Below are positions 7,948-13,374 of a stretch of 14,060 bases of DNA, one piece after another. Below the pieces are notes generated by a model that was not told the origin of the DNA, did no database searches, and worked only from the letters and a program-made list of their open reading frames with translations. The position numbers and the translations under genes are program-made. The stretch's first letter is position 1. Every line of letters begins with the position of its first letter. Location of the stretch: assembly GCA_040414865.1 (NCBI GenBank), contig JBEDUR010000135.1, positions 1 to 14,060 on the forward strand. The letters are read 5' to 3'. This stretch comes from Palsa-461 sp040414865. Lineage in GTDB: Bacteria > Actinomycetota > Acidimicrobiia > Acidimicrobiales > RAAP-2.

Positions 7948-8057
7948 GCGGATCCTCCTCGGGGATCGGACTCGGTCTTGCGTCCGCCACCTTTGATGGC
8001 GCCTCGGGGTTGCCCGAAGGCGAGGTCGATCACCTCGACGACGGCCGTGACGCTCAC
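7944..8057 (-). CDS. Putative 37-residue micro-ORF, coupled to the acyl-CoA dehydrogenase
   Basis: Reading on the minus strand from a GTG at 8057, an open frame encodes VSVTAVVEVIDLAFGQPRGA... and ends in a Gly/Lys/Arg-rich tail (KGGGRKTESDPRGGSA). Its TGA overlaps the acyl-CoA dehydrogenase GTG as GTGA. Its own GTG in turn overlaps the TGA of the 17-codon ORF upstream, again GTGA. There is no independent Shine-Dalgarno for this frame, so translation would depend on coupling. The hydrophobic-then-basic composition is not the Arg/Pro shadow typical of wrong frames here. No family is recognised. It could be a real small protein, a regulatory leader, or a remnant whose frame was once joined to the first ORF by a shift. 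An upstream in-frame TGA at 8072-8070 blocks any longer form. Confidence 0.45.
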   Translation of the reverse strand: MSVTAVVEVIDLAFGQPRGAIKGGGRKTESDPRGGSA

Positions 8058-8107
8058 CGGCGGGTGGCGTCAGTGGAGCTCTTTGCGGTCGTTCTCGTCG
8101 GCGCCAT
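8054..8107 (-). CDS. Putative 17-residue leader ORF with strong ribosome binding site
   Basis: An ATG at 8107 is preceded by GGAGGGGGCCC, a strong Shine-Dalgarno at correct spacing, and opens the frame MAPTRTTAKSSTDATRR before TGA. It is the first start codon after the predicted operon transcription start near 8146. The TGA overlaps the next GTG (8057) as GTGA, making a three-step coupled chain micro-ORF 1, micro-ORF 2, acyl-CoA dehydrogenase. The Thr/Ser/Arg-rich peptide resembles no family I know. It may be a translated leader controlling downstream expression. The good ribosome binding site and overlap are seen directly; function is inference. Confidence 0.45.
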   Translation of the reverse strand: MAPTRTTAKSSTDATRR

Positions 8108-8148
8108 GGGCCCCCTCCGCCTTGTCGTCGGTCGCCGCTGGGGCGCCG

Positions 8149-8166
8149 TGTCACTCTACTGTGACA
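8149..8166. promoter_or_regulatory. Perfect palindromic operator TGTCAC-N6-GTGACA, probable TetR site
   Basis: TGTCAC (8149-8154) and GTGACA (8161-8166) are perfect inverted arms around TCTACT, whose central TA also pairs. An 18-base palindrome in the interval between a tetR gene and a divergent acyl-CoA dehydrogenase operon is the expected shape of a TetR-family operator. It covers the predicted -10 box of the minus-strand operon and lies just upstream of the tetR promoter, so binding could repress the operon and possibly also tetR. Binding is inferred. Confidence 0.65.
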
Positions 8167-8181
8167 GCTTGGCGGTCGACA
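8153..8181 (-). promoter_or_regulatory. Predicted operon promoter TTGTCG-N18-TAGAGT
   Basis: On the minus strand, TTGTCG (8181-8176) and TAGAGT (8158-8153) are 18 bases apart, a good actinobacterial sigma-70-type layout. Transcription would start near 8146, leaving about 40 bases before the first ATG (8107). The -10 box lies inside the palindrome. Confidence 0.5.
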
Positions 8182-8202
8182 AGGTAACAAGCCCGATAGC
8201 GT
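8176..8202 (+). promoter_or_regulatory. Predicted tetR promoter TCGACA-N15-TAGCGT
   Basis: TAGCGT (8197-8202) lies 6 bases ahead of the tetR ATG at 8209, implying a leaderless message. TCGACA (8176-8181) is a possible -35 with a short 15-base spacer; it overlaps the -35 of the divergent promoter on the other strand. Confidence 0.4.
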
Positions 8203-8208
8203 GGGGCG

Positions 8209-8841
8209 ATGGGGTCAACTGAGCCCACGGTGTCGCTGTTGCACGAGCAGCGGCAGTTGGCCAGAGACCGGATAGAGCGCGCTGCGGTGCAGGTGCTGGC
8301 AGACAAGGGCCTCAGCGCGACGGTCGAGGAAGTGGCGCTGGCCGCCGGGGTGAGCATCCGAACCGTGTTCCGCCACTTCGGCACCCGCGATCACATGATC
8401 GCCACTGCTCTGCGGTCTCAGCTCTATCACTACCCCGACACGTTGCCTGTGCCCGCGTCCGGCACCACCCTCGAGTCGTGGCTCCCCAAGCTCCTCGAGC
8501 GGGTCCACCGGGTGAACGCCGAGCTCGGTCGGGCCTACTGGGAGCTCGCCTCGCTGGGCTACACCCTGAGCGGAGAACTTGGCGAAGTGGCTGCGGAGCG
8601 ACTGGCCGGGCGAAAGCGACTGGTGACCTCGCTAGCCCGCGGGGCTTGGCGGCTCGCCGACAACCCGTCGGAGCCCCCCTCATGGCTGGTCGACCTGTTC
8701 GCGATCCACGTCAGCGCCTTCACCACCCGGGAGCTTGTCTCCGATTTCGGGCGTTCCATCGAAGAAGTCGCACTGATGTCCTCCCGCATCCTCGTGAGCG
8801 CCGTCAGCTGGGCCACCGCGGAGGCGACGAGGGAGACGTAG
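8209..8841 (+). CDS. TetR/AcrR family transcriptional regulator
   Basis: A 210-residue ligand-responsive repressor. The N-terminal DNA-binding domain is clear: RDRIERAAVQVLADKGLSATVEEVALAAGVSIRTVFRHFGTRDHMIATAL (about 19-68), with the recognition helix in VSIRTVFRHF. The C-terminal half (from about 75) is a helical ligand/dimer domain without a specific match I can name. The ATG at 8209 has no Shine-Dalgarno but a TAGCGT box 6 bases upstream. It is divergent from the acyl-CoA dehydrogenase operon and shares with it an interval holding a perfect palindrome at 8149-8166, so the simplest reading is a local repressor relieved by an acyl-CoA or related pathway ligand (inference). Confidence 0.93.
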   Translation: MGSTEPTVSLLHEQRQLARDRIERAAVQVLADKGLSATVEEVALAAGVSIRTVFRHFGTRDHMIATALRSQLYHYPDTLPVPASGTTLESWLPKLLERVHRVNAELGRAYWELASLGYTLSGELGEVAAERLAGRKRLVTSLARGAWRLADNPSEPPSWLVDLFAIHVSAFTTRELVSDFGRSIEEVALMSSRILVSAVSWATAEATRET

Positions 8842-8890
8842 TTCGCCCGGGACGGTCAGGACGGCAGCGCCCCGCGGCCCGCCCAGCTCC

Positions 8891-8905
8891 AGCCGGGATC
8901 CGGCT
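8891..8905. repeat. Small inverted repeat AGCCGG-GAT-CCGGCT
   Basis: Perfect 6-bp arms with a 3-base centre lie in the 86-base gap between tetR and the Erm-like leader ORF. It could be a weak terminator for tetR (no T-run) or part of the downstream promoter region; undecided. Confidence 0.4.
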
Positions 8906-8915
8906 CGGACCGGAG

Positions 8916-8921
8916 TAGCCT
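8916..8921 (+). promoter_or_regulatory. Putative -10 box (TAGCCT) of the Erm-like gene
   Basis: TAGCCT is followed after 6 bases by the GTG at 8928, the start of a short leader ORF. Transcription starting near 8928 gives a 22-base stretch before the Erm-like GTG at 8950. No TTGACA-like -35 was found. Confidence 0.4.
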
Positions 8922-8927
8922 GGTGCC

Positions 8928-8996
8928 GTGGTCGTCATGGTGATGTTCCGTGCGCGCCAAACCGGCGCGGCACTGGGGGTGGCACCGACTCGATGA
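8928..8996 (+). CDS. Putative 22-residue leader ORF overlapping the Erm-like start
   Basis: From the GTG at 8928 (in-frame ATGs at 8937 and 8943) a 22-codon frame begins VVMVMFRARQTG and ends at TGA 8994-8996. It overlaps the first 47 bases of the methyltransferase gene in another frame. A TAGCCT box 6 bases upstream suggests its first codon is also the 5' end of the mRNA. Many erm genes are controlled by translated leader peptides, though the classical ones end before the erm start. Here the overlap would make the two starts compete. Translation is not shown; the frame could be incidental. Confidence 0.3.
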   Translation: MVVMVMFRARQTGAALGVAPTR

Positions 8997-9540
8997 GCGT
9001 TGGGCGGCCCGCATCGTCGCAGCCGCCGCAGTCGCACCCGGCAACCTCGTCCTGGACGTCGGTGCCGGGGATGGTGTCCTGACCGAGGCGCTCCTCAAAG
9101 CAGGGGCGCGGGTGGTTGCCGTTGAGCTCCACCCCAAGCGGGCGTCGAACCTGCGGGGTCGCTACGGCGACCGCGTCCAAGTCGTCGTGGCCGACGCGAG
9201 CGATCTGAAGCTGCCGCGTCGCGGCTTCTCGGTGGTGGCCAACCCCCCGTTCGCCGCCACGATGGCTTTGCTGCACCGGCTGGTCGCTCCGGGGAGCCGA
9301 CTGGTTGCTGCCGATGTCGTCGTGCCGCGTCACATCGCTCAACGATGGTATGAGGGTGGATTGTCTGGCGCCCGGCGATGGAGCCAGCACTTCGAGGTCG
9401 GCGTGGGCCTTCGAGTACCCGGGCACGCATTCCATCCCTCGATTGCGCGGGACCCGGTGGTGCTGCGGCTTCGAACCCGCGCGACGCCCGCAGCGAGGCG
9501 GCACCCGGCGTCTGCCAGGAGGGATCCACCGACCGGCTAA
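8950..9540 (+). CDS. Erm-like 23S rRNA adenine N6-methyltransferase (short form)
   Basis: This belongs to the Erm/KsgA (rRNA adenine dimethyltransferase) family; Erm enzymes methylate A2058 of 23S rRNA and give MLS-type resistance. Visible: the HWGWHRLDERWAARIV lead-in (8-23), typical of actinobacterial Erm proteins, SAM motif I LDVGAGDGVLTEAL (35-48), acidic motif II VAVELHPKRA (56-65), ADASDLKLP (81-89), catalytic motif IV NPPF (98-101), and the C-terminal FHPSIARDPVVLRLR (161-175). At 196 residues it is shorter than the usual 250-290 and lacks most of the C-terminal helical domain, as does mycobacterial Erm(37). The GTG at 8950 is the first possible start (in-frame TGA at 8941-8943) and has no Shine-Dalgarno. 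Resistance or housekeeping function cannot be separated by sequence alone. Confidence 0.85.
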   Translation: MRAKPARHWGWHRLDERWAARIVAAAAVAPGNLVLDVGAGDGVLTEALLKAGARVVAVELHPKRASNLRGRYGDRVQVVVADASDLKLPRRGFSVVANPPFAATMALLHRLVAPGSRLVAADVVVPRHIAQRWYEGGLSGARRWSQHFEVGVGLRVPGHAFHPSIARDPVVLRLRTRATPAARRHPASARRDPPTG

Positions 9541-9564
9541 CCCCCGCGGCCAAGCTCGACCACG

Positions 9565-10377
9565 GTGAGGAGGCGTTGGCGGCGGCCGAACCCGGCGCAG
9601 CTCCGCCTGTTCGACCTCGACCGCGAGCGGGTCTCCGGGGTGCCGCCGGCGCGGAGATGGACCGAGGGGGAGCTGCTCTGCTTCGACCTGGAGACCACCG
9701 GGGTCGATCGTTTTAATGACGTCCCGGTCTCGCTGGCGCTGGTCCGAGTACACGTTGGCGTGGTGCTCGAGCGGACGGTGCGCATCGTCGACCCGGCGAG
9801 GCCCATCCCGGCCGAGGCGACCGCCGTGCACGGTATCGACGACGAGCGAGCCCGGCGCGAGGGGATGGCCCTCGACGAGGCGGTCGACCTTCTCGCCTCG
9901 ACCCTGGTGGCTGCGAGCCGTCGGGGCGTACCGGTGGTGGGGGTGAAGCTCGATTTCGACCTGACGATCGTGGAGGCCCTGTGCCGACGACTGGACATGG
10001 CCGGACTGATCGAGCGCGGGTGGACCGGGCCGGTGCTCGACGCTCTCGTCCTCGATCGCCACGTCGACCCTTACCGGCCCGGCCGCCGGACCCTGGTCGA
10101 TCTGTGCCAGGTCTACGGGGTGACCATCGGCCAGGCGCACCGGGCCGAGTGCGACGCCGAGGCCGCTGCCGCGGTGCTCCTCGCCATGGCTGATCGCCAC
10201 CTGGCGCTGGCGGCCGCTTCGGCGCACGAGCTGCATGTCGCGCAGGTCCAGTACCACCGGGACTGGGTGGCCTCCTATGACCTTTGGCTGCGGAGCCGCG
10301 GGCTTGCGGGTGTGCACCCGAGCGAGGCCATGTGGCCGATCGCGACCGTGACGGACGCCCGGGCCGGCGCCGCGTAG
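9565..10377 (+). CDS. DEDDh 3'-5' exonuclease (DNA polymerase III epsilon-like)
   Basis: A 270-residue protein of the RNase T/DnaQ fold. Exo I is CFDLETTG, with metal ligands Asp41 and Glu43. Exo II is VGVKLDFDLTIVEAL, with Asp132; the usual HNAxFD is replaced by VKLDFD. Exo III is AHRAECDAEAAAAVL, giving the DEDDh histidine His192 and Asp197. The middle PIPAEATAVHGIDDERA is the typical epsilon-family segment. The N-terminus is Arg-rich and the C-terminal 60 residues (WVASYDLWLRSRGL) have no known domain. Stand-alone epsilon-like exonucleases of this kind are common in Actinobacteria and may serve in repair or RNA/DNA trimming. The GTG at 9565 lies 24 bases after the Erm-like stop without a good ribosome binding site, so an internal GTG near codon 26 is possible. 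Confidence 0.87.
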   Translation: MRRRWRRPNPAQLRLFDLDRERVSGVPPARRWTEGELLCFDLETTGVDRFNDVPVSLALVRVHVGVVLERTVRIVDPARPIPAEATAVHGIDDERARREGMALDEAVDLLASTLVAASRRGVPVVGVKLDFDLTIVEALCRRLDMAGLIERGWTGPVLDALVLDRHVDPYRPGRRTLVDLCQVYGVTIGQAHRAECDAEAAAAVLLAMADRHLALAAASAHELHVAQVQYHRDWVASYDLWLRSRGLAGVHPSEAMWPIATVTDARAGAA

Positions 10378-10386
10378 CGCCCGCGC

Positions 10387-10392
10387 GACGAT
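10387..10392 (+). promoter_or_regulatory. Weak -10-like box (GACGAT) ahead of the alcohol dehydrogenase
   Basis: GACGAT ends 6 bases before the ATG at 10399 in the 21-base gap after the exonuclease. It has the A and final T of TANNNT but not the first T. The gene could equally be read from the upstream transcript. Confidence 0.2.
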
Positions 10393-10398
10393 GGGCCG

Positions 10399-11412
10399 AT
10401 GCGGGCGTGGCAGGTCGTCCAGCCGGCGGCGATCGACAAGGGGCCGCTCGAACTGGGCGAGATGCCCGACCCCGAGCCGGGGCCAGGCCAGGTTCGGCTG
10501 CGGGTCCGGGTGTGCGGGGTCTGTCGGACAGATTTGCACGTTGCCGAGGGCGACCTTCCCGTCCACAAGGCCCGGGTCGTACCGGGGCACGAGGTGGTGG
10601 GTATCGTCGACGCCCTGGGCCCGGGCGCCCGCCGCTTCGTCCTGGGGGACCGGGTGGGGGTGGCCTGGCTGGCCTCGACCTGCGGCGCCTGCCGGTTCTG
10701 CCGACGGGGCCAGGAGAACCTGTGCCCGAATGCCACCTTCACCGGGTGGGACCACGACGGCGGCTACGCCGAGGCGACGGTGGCCGACGAGCGGTACCTC
10801 TACCGCCTCCCCGAGGAGCTTCCCGACGATCAGGCCGCGCCGCTGCTGTGTGCCGGCATCATCGGTTACCGGGCGCTCCGTGCCGCTCGCCTGGCACCGG
10901 GCGGGCGGCTGGGCCTCTACGGCTTCGGCGGCTCCGCCCATATCACCGCCCAGATCGCCCTCGCCGAGGGGGCCGAGCTCTTCGTGGCCACCCGGTCACC
11001 CGAGGCCCAGCAGCTCGCGGCCCGCCTCGGGGCGCACTGGGTTGGGGGAGCGGCCGACCGGCCCCCAGAACCGCTCGACGCCGCGGTCCTGTTCGCTCCG
11101 GTCGGGGAGCTCGTTCCGGCCTGCCTGGCTGCCCTCGATCGCGGAGGCACCCTGGCGATCGCCGGGATCCACCTGAGTGACGTTCCGGTCCTCAACTACA
11201 CCGGCCACCTGTTCTACGAGCGCTCGGTGCGGAGCGTGACCGCGAACACCAGGGCCGACGGCGAGGAGCTGCTCCGCCTCGCCCCCCGACTGGGCGTGGT
11301 GGCGACCACCACGACCTACCCGCTCGACCGGGCTGACGCCGCGCTCGGGGACCTGGCGCACGACCGTCTGGTTGGGGCGGCCGTGCTCGCGCTCGGCCAG
11401 GCCGGTTCGTAG
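10399..11412 (+). CDS. Zinc-dependent alcohol dehydrogenase (MDR family, AdhA-like)
   Basis: A 337-residue medium-chain zinc alcohol dehydrogenase oxidising alcohols to aldehydes with NAD(P). The catalytic zinc ligands are Cys42 (CGVCRTDLH), His64 with Glu65 (PGHE) and Cys151 (PLLCAG). The structural zinc lobe is complete: TCGACRFCRRGQENLC with Cys95, 98, 101 and 109. The cofactor-binding turn is GLYGFGGSAH (172-181). The sequence IGYRALRAARLAPGGRLGLYGFGGSAHITAQIA is typical of a bacterial group annotated as zinc-binding alcohol dehydrogenase. The ATG at 10399 fits the family N-terminus (MRAWQVVQPA). It is 21 bases after the exonuclease. No pathway link to its neighbours is apparent. Confidence 0.93.
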   Translation: MRAWQVVQPAAIDKGPLELGEMPDPEPGPGQVRLRVRVCGVCRTDLHVAEGDLPVHKARVVPGHEVVGIVDALGPGARRFVLGDRVGVAWLASTCGACRFCRRGQENLCPNATFTGWDHDGGYAEATVADERYLYRLPEELPDDQAAPLLCAGIIGYRALRAARLAPGGRLGLYGFGGSAHITAQIALAEGAELFVATRSPEAQQLAARLGAHWVGGAADRPPEPLDAAVLFAPVGELVPACLAALDRGGTLAIAGIHLSDVPVLNYTGHLFYERSVRSVTANTRADGEELLRLAPRLGVVATTTTYPLDRADAALGDLAHDRLVGAAVLALGQAGS

Positions 11413-11509
11413 CCCTCAGGGGCCCGGCCCGGCGGCGGGGAGGGGTCCAACCCGTGGTGAGCGTGGGTCAGAATGGGTACAGCCTCCCCCCGAAAGGCGA
11501 CCACCCCCT

Positions 11510-13087
11510 ATGACCGGCTCCCGCAAGACGCTTGTGCTCGCGGCGATGATTTTCGCCGTCTCGATGACGTTCATCGATCAGACCATCGTTTCGATCGCGG
11601 TACCGAAGATCCAGGAGGAGCTGCACCTGAGTTCGGTGGGGGTGCAGTGGGTCGTCAACGGGTACCTCCTCGCGCTGGCCGCATTCTTCGCCTTCGGCGG
11701 ACGGCTCGCCGACACGGTCGGCCACGCCAAGATGGTGGTGATCGGGGTGGTCGTCTTCGCGGCGGCGTCGACGATGTGCGGGCTGACCCCGGCCAACGGC
11801 GCCGCCGAGGCGTGGATCGTCACCTTCCGGGTGGTACAGGGGCTGGGGGCCGCCATGATGTACCCGGCCTCCCTCGCCATCGTGGTGAGCGTCTACGAGC
11901 CACGTGAGCGAGGGCGGGCCCTGGCCATCTTCTTCGGGGTCGCTGGCGGGCTGACGTCGATCGGCCCGATCCTCGGGGGCGTCCTCAGCCAGTGGACGTG
12001 GCGGTCCATCTTCTGGGTCAATGTGCCAGTCGCCATAGTGGCGCTCTTCCTTACCTGGCGGGCCCGGCCGCGCACCGAGACCAGACCGGGAACGGTCGAC
12101 CTTCAGGGCCTCGTCCTTGTCGTTCTGGGTGTCGGGCTCAGTGTGCTCGGGCTGCAGCAGTCCCAGGTGTGGGGCTGGAAGAACGGAGGGACCATTGCCC
12201 TGATCGTGGTCGGCGTCGTCCTGCTGGTGCTGTTTGGGTTCGTCGAGCTGAGGAAGGACCATCCCCTGATCCAGGTGAGGATCTTTGCCATTCGGGCCTT
12301 CCTGGTCGAGAACCTGGTGCTGCTCGTCTCGATGATGTGTTTCATCCCGATCTTTTTCTTCGCCAGCGTCTACGCGCAGGGGGCCCTTGGGTTCGGTCCG
12401 AACAAGGCAGGCCTGTTCCTGCTCTGCCTCTTCTTGGGCTTCGCCCCAGCCGTCCAGATCGGAGGCCGGATCTTGGATCGCCAGGGCGCCAAGCAGGTGG
12501 TGGTCGCGGGCTGTGCCGTCGCCGCGGTCGGCTTCGCGTTGTGGGCCAGCAAGGTTACGCACCTGACGTTCGGCGCACAGTGGTACTTCGTGGCCCTCTC
12601 CGGGTTCGGGCTCGGGCTCATGTTGGGGCCGGCCAACACTGATGCCGTCAACCAGGCCGGGCGAGCGTCGTACGGCGAGGCGACGGGCATCACCCAAACC
12701 ACTCGGAACTTCGGGGCCAGCGTCGGAATTGCCGGTCTCGGGACGCTGTTCACCGCGATGATCGCCAGCCGGCTCACCTCGGACCTCGTGCGTGAAGGGG
12801 TCTCGAAGCCGAAAGCTACTCAGATCGCGTCAAGCGCCTCCCAGAGCCAGCTCGGCGGCACCAAGGGTGTACCTGGCCATCACTCGCCCCAGGCGCTGGC
12901 CATTGCCCACGATGCCGTCGCATACGGGATGCGATCGGTCCTGATCGGGATGGCGGTGATCATGGCCGTGTCTTTCGTGGTCGCGCTGGTCGGCCTGCGG
13001 CGGGGTCTGCACTACTCGGCCGACGCCGAGGAACCCCCGGTCGAAGAGCCGACCGAGCGGGGGGTTGCCAGAGCGGCAGAGGGATAG
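11510..13087 (+). CDS. MFS transporter, DHA2 (EmrB/QacA) family, 14 membrane segments
   Basis: A 525-residue inner-membrane proton-drug antiporter of the 14-TM DHA2 group. TM1 carries the family motif D1 (TFIDQTIVSIAVPKI, Asp23), followed by ELHLSSVGVQWVVNGYLL, motif A GGRLADTVGHAK (63-74), motif B with Arg107 (RVVQGLGAAMM) and motif C GPILGGVLSQWTWRSIFWVNVP (152-173), which is typical of exporters. A polar stretch of about 60 residues (SRLTSDLVREGVSKPKAT...) before the final membrane segment is usual for this subfamily. The tail is acidic and cytoplasmic. The ATG at 11510 matches the family N-terminus; AAAGG about 12 bases upstream is a weak ribosome binding site. The substrate is unknown; the Erm-like gene nearby only hints at drug resistance. 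The TAG stop lies 11 bases from the tRNA. Confidence 0.94.
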   Translation: MTGSRKTLVLAAMIFAVSMTFIDQTIVSIAVPKIQEELHLSSVGVQWVVNGYLLALAAFFAFGGRLADTVGHAKMVVIGVVVFAAASTMCGLTPANGAAEAWIVTFRVVQGLGAAMMYPASLAIVVSVYEPRERGRALAIFFGVAGGLTSIGPILGGVLSQWTWRSIFWVNVPVAIVALFLTWRARPRTETRPGTVDLQGLVLVVLGVGLSVLGLQQSQVWGWKNGGTIALIVVGVVLLVLFGFVELRKDHPLIQVRIFAIRAFLVENLVLLVSMMCFIPIFFFASVYAQGALGFGPNKAGLFLLCLFLGFAPAVQIGGRILDRQGAKQVVVAGCAVAAVGFALWASKVTHLTFGAQWYFVALSGFGLGLMLGPANTDAVNQAGRASYGEATGITQTTRNFGASVGIAGLGTLFTAMIASRLTSDLVREGVSKPKATQIASSASQSQLGGTKGVPGHHSPQALAIAHDAVAYGMRSVLIGMAVIMAVSFVVALVGLRRGLHYSADAEEPPVEEPTERGVARAAEG

Positions 13088-13090
13088 GCT
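13085..13090 (+). promoter_or_regulatory. Putative tRNA-Val -10 box (TAGGCT) formed by the MFS stop codon
   Basis: The first three bases of TAGGCT are the TAG stop of the transporter gene. The box ends 8 bases before the tRNA 5' end. A TTGCCA at 13065-13070 would be a -35, but its 14-base spacer is short; read-through from the transporter is the alternative. Confidence 0.35.
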
Positions 13091-13098
13091 GGACTCTG

Positions 13099-13174
13099 GG
13101 GCCGTTGGCGCAGCTGGTAGCGCACTTGCATGACGCGCAAGGGGTCAGAGGTTCGAGTCCTCTACGGCCCACCA
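13099..13174 (+). tRNA. tRNA-Val (anticodon GAC), CCA encoded
   Basis: A full cloverleaf can be drawn. The acceptor GGGCCGT/ACGGCCC gives 7 pairs, the D stem is GCGC/GCGC with loop AGCTGGTA, the anticodon stem CTTGC/GCAAG has loop ATGACGC, the variable region is GGGTC, the T stem AGAGG/CCTCT has loop TTCGAGT, the discriminator is A, and CCA follows. With T33 at 13131 the anticodon is GAC (13132-13134), reading valine GUC/GUU codons. A CAT (Met) reading would break the T33 rule. The 32/38 loop pair is A-C rather than the common pyrimidine-A type. Confidence 0.92.
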
Positions 13175-13224
13175 GGTCAGATGGGGCAAGGGAGGACAGC
13201 CCCCGCGGCCCGGTCAGAAGCGCA

Positions 13225-13257
13225 CACCGGAGATGGTGGGTGGGGGGGTCTCCGGTG
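13225..13257. terminator. Hairpin with 9-bp perfect stem downstream of tRNA-Val
   Basis: CACCGGAGA (13225-13233) and TCTCCGGTG (13249-13257) pair perfectly around a G-rich 15-base loop. No T-run follows, as is common for GC-rich actinobacterial hairpin terminators. It would serve the tRNA/transporter transcript and, on the other strand, the gene ending at 13375. Confidence 0.5.
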
Positions 13258-13276
13258 GGAGGGTCGGGGTGTCGGG

Positions 13277-13316
13277 GTGATCGTCCCCCGAACCGGCGAT
13301 AAGGGCGCACGATCAC
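13277..13316. repeat. Inverted repeat GTGATCGT...ACGATCAC
   Basis: Perfect 8-bp arms (13277-13284 and 13309-13316) enclose a 24-base loop, between the terminator-like hairpin and the convergent small gene. A second terminator element or a binding site is possible. Nothing coding is convincing between 13175 and 13374. Confidence 0.45.
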
Positions 13317-13374
13317 GACCGGTAACGGTTCCGGGTGGACGTCTCTCCGCCGGTGATGCCCCACAGGGCCTTCT

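Noticed and set aside
8149..8166. Palindrome as a CRP-type site
   Set aside because: CRP sites read TGTGA-N6-TCACA; here the arms are TGTCAC and GTGACA in the opposite order, which fits a TetR operator better.
5833..8187. A 784-codon open frame on the plus strand opposite the SDR and acyl-CoA dehydrogenase
   Set aside because: It is an antisense shadow of two well-matched genes, rich in Gly/Arg/His/Asp/Leu with no recognisable domain. Long antisense frames are normal at this GC content.
8935..10941. A 668-codon open frame on the minus strand opposite the Erm-like, exonuclease and alcohol dehydrogenase genes
   Set aside because: Shadow frame across three clear plus-strand genes; composition is Arg/Pro/His rich and without motifs.
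11468..12697. A 409-codon minus-strand frame opposite the transporter
   Set aside because: Antisense of a hydrophobic membrane protein, giving an artificial Asp/Glu/His/Gln-rich sequence.
13129..13131. CAT in the tRNA anticodon arm, suggesting tRNA-Met
   Set aside because: With a 5-bp anticodon stem the loop is ATGACGC and position 33 must be T, which fixes the anticodon as GAC.
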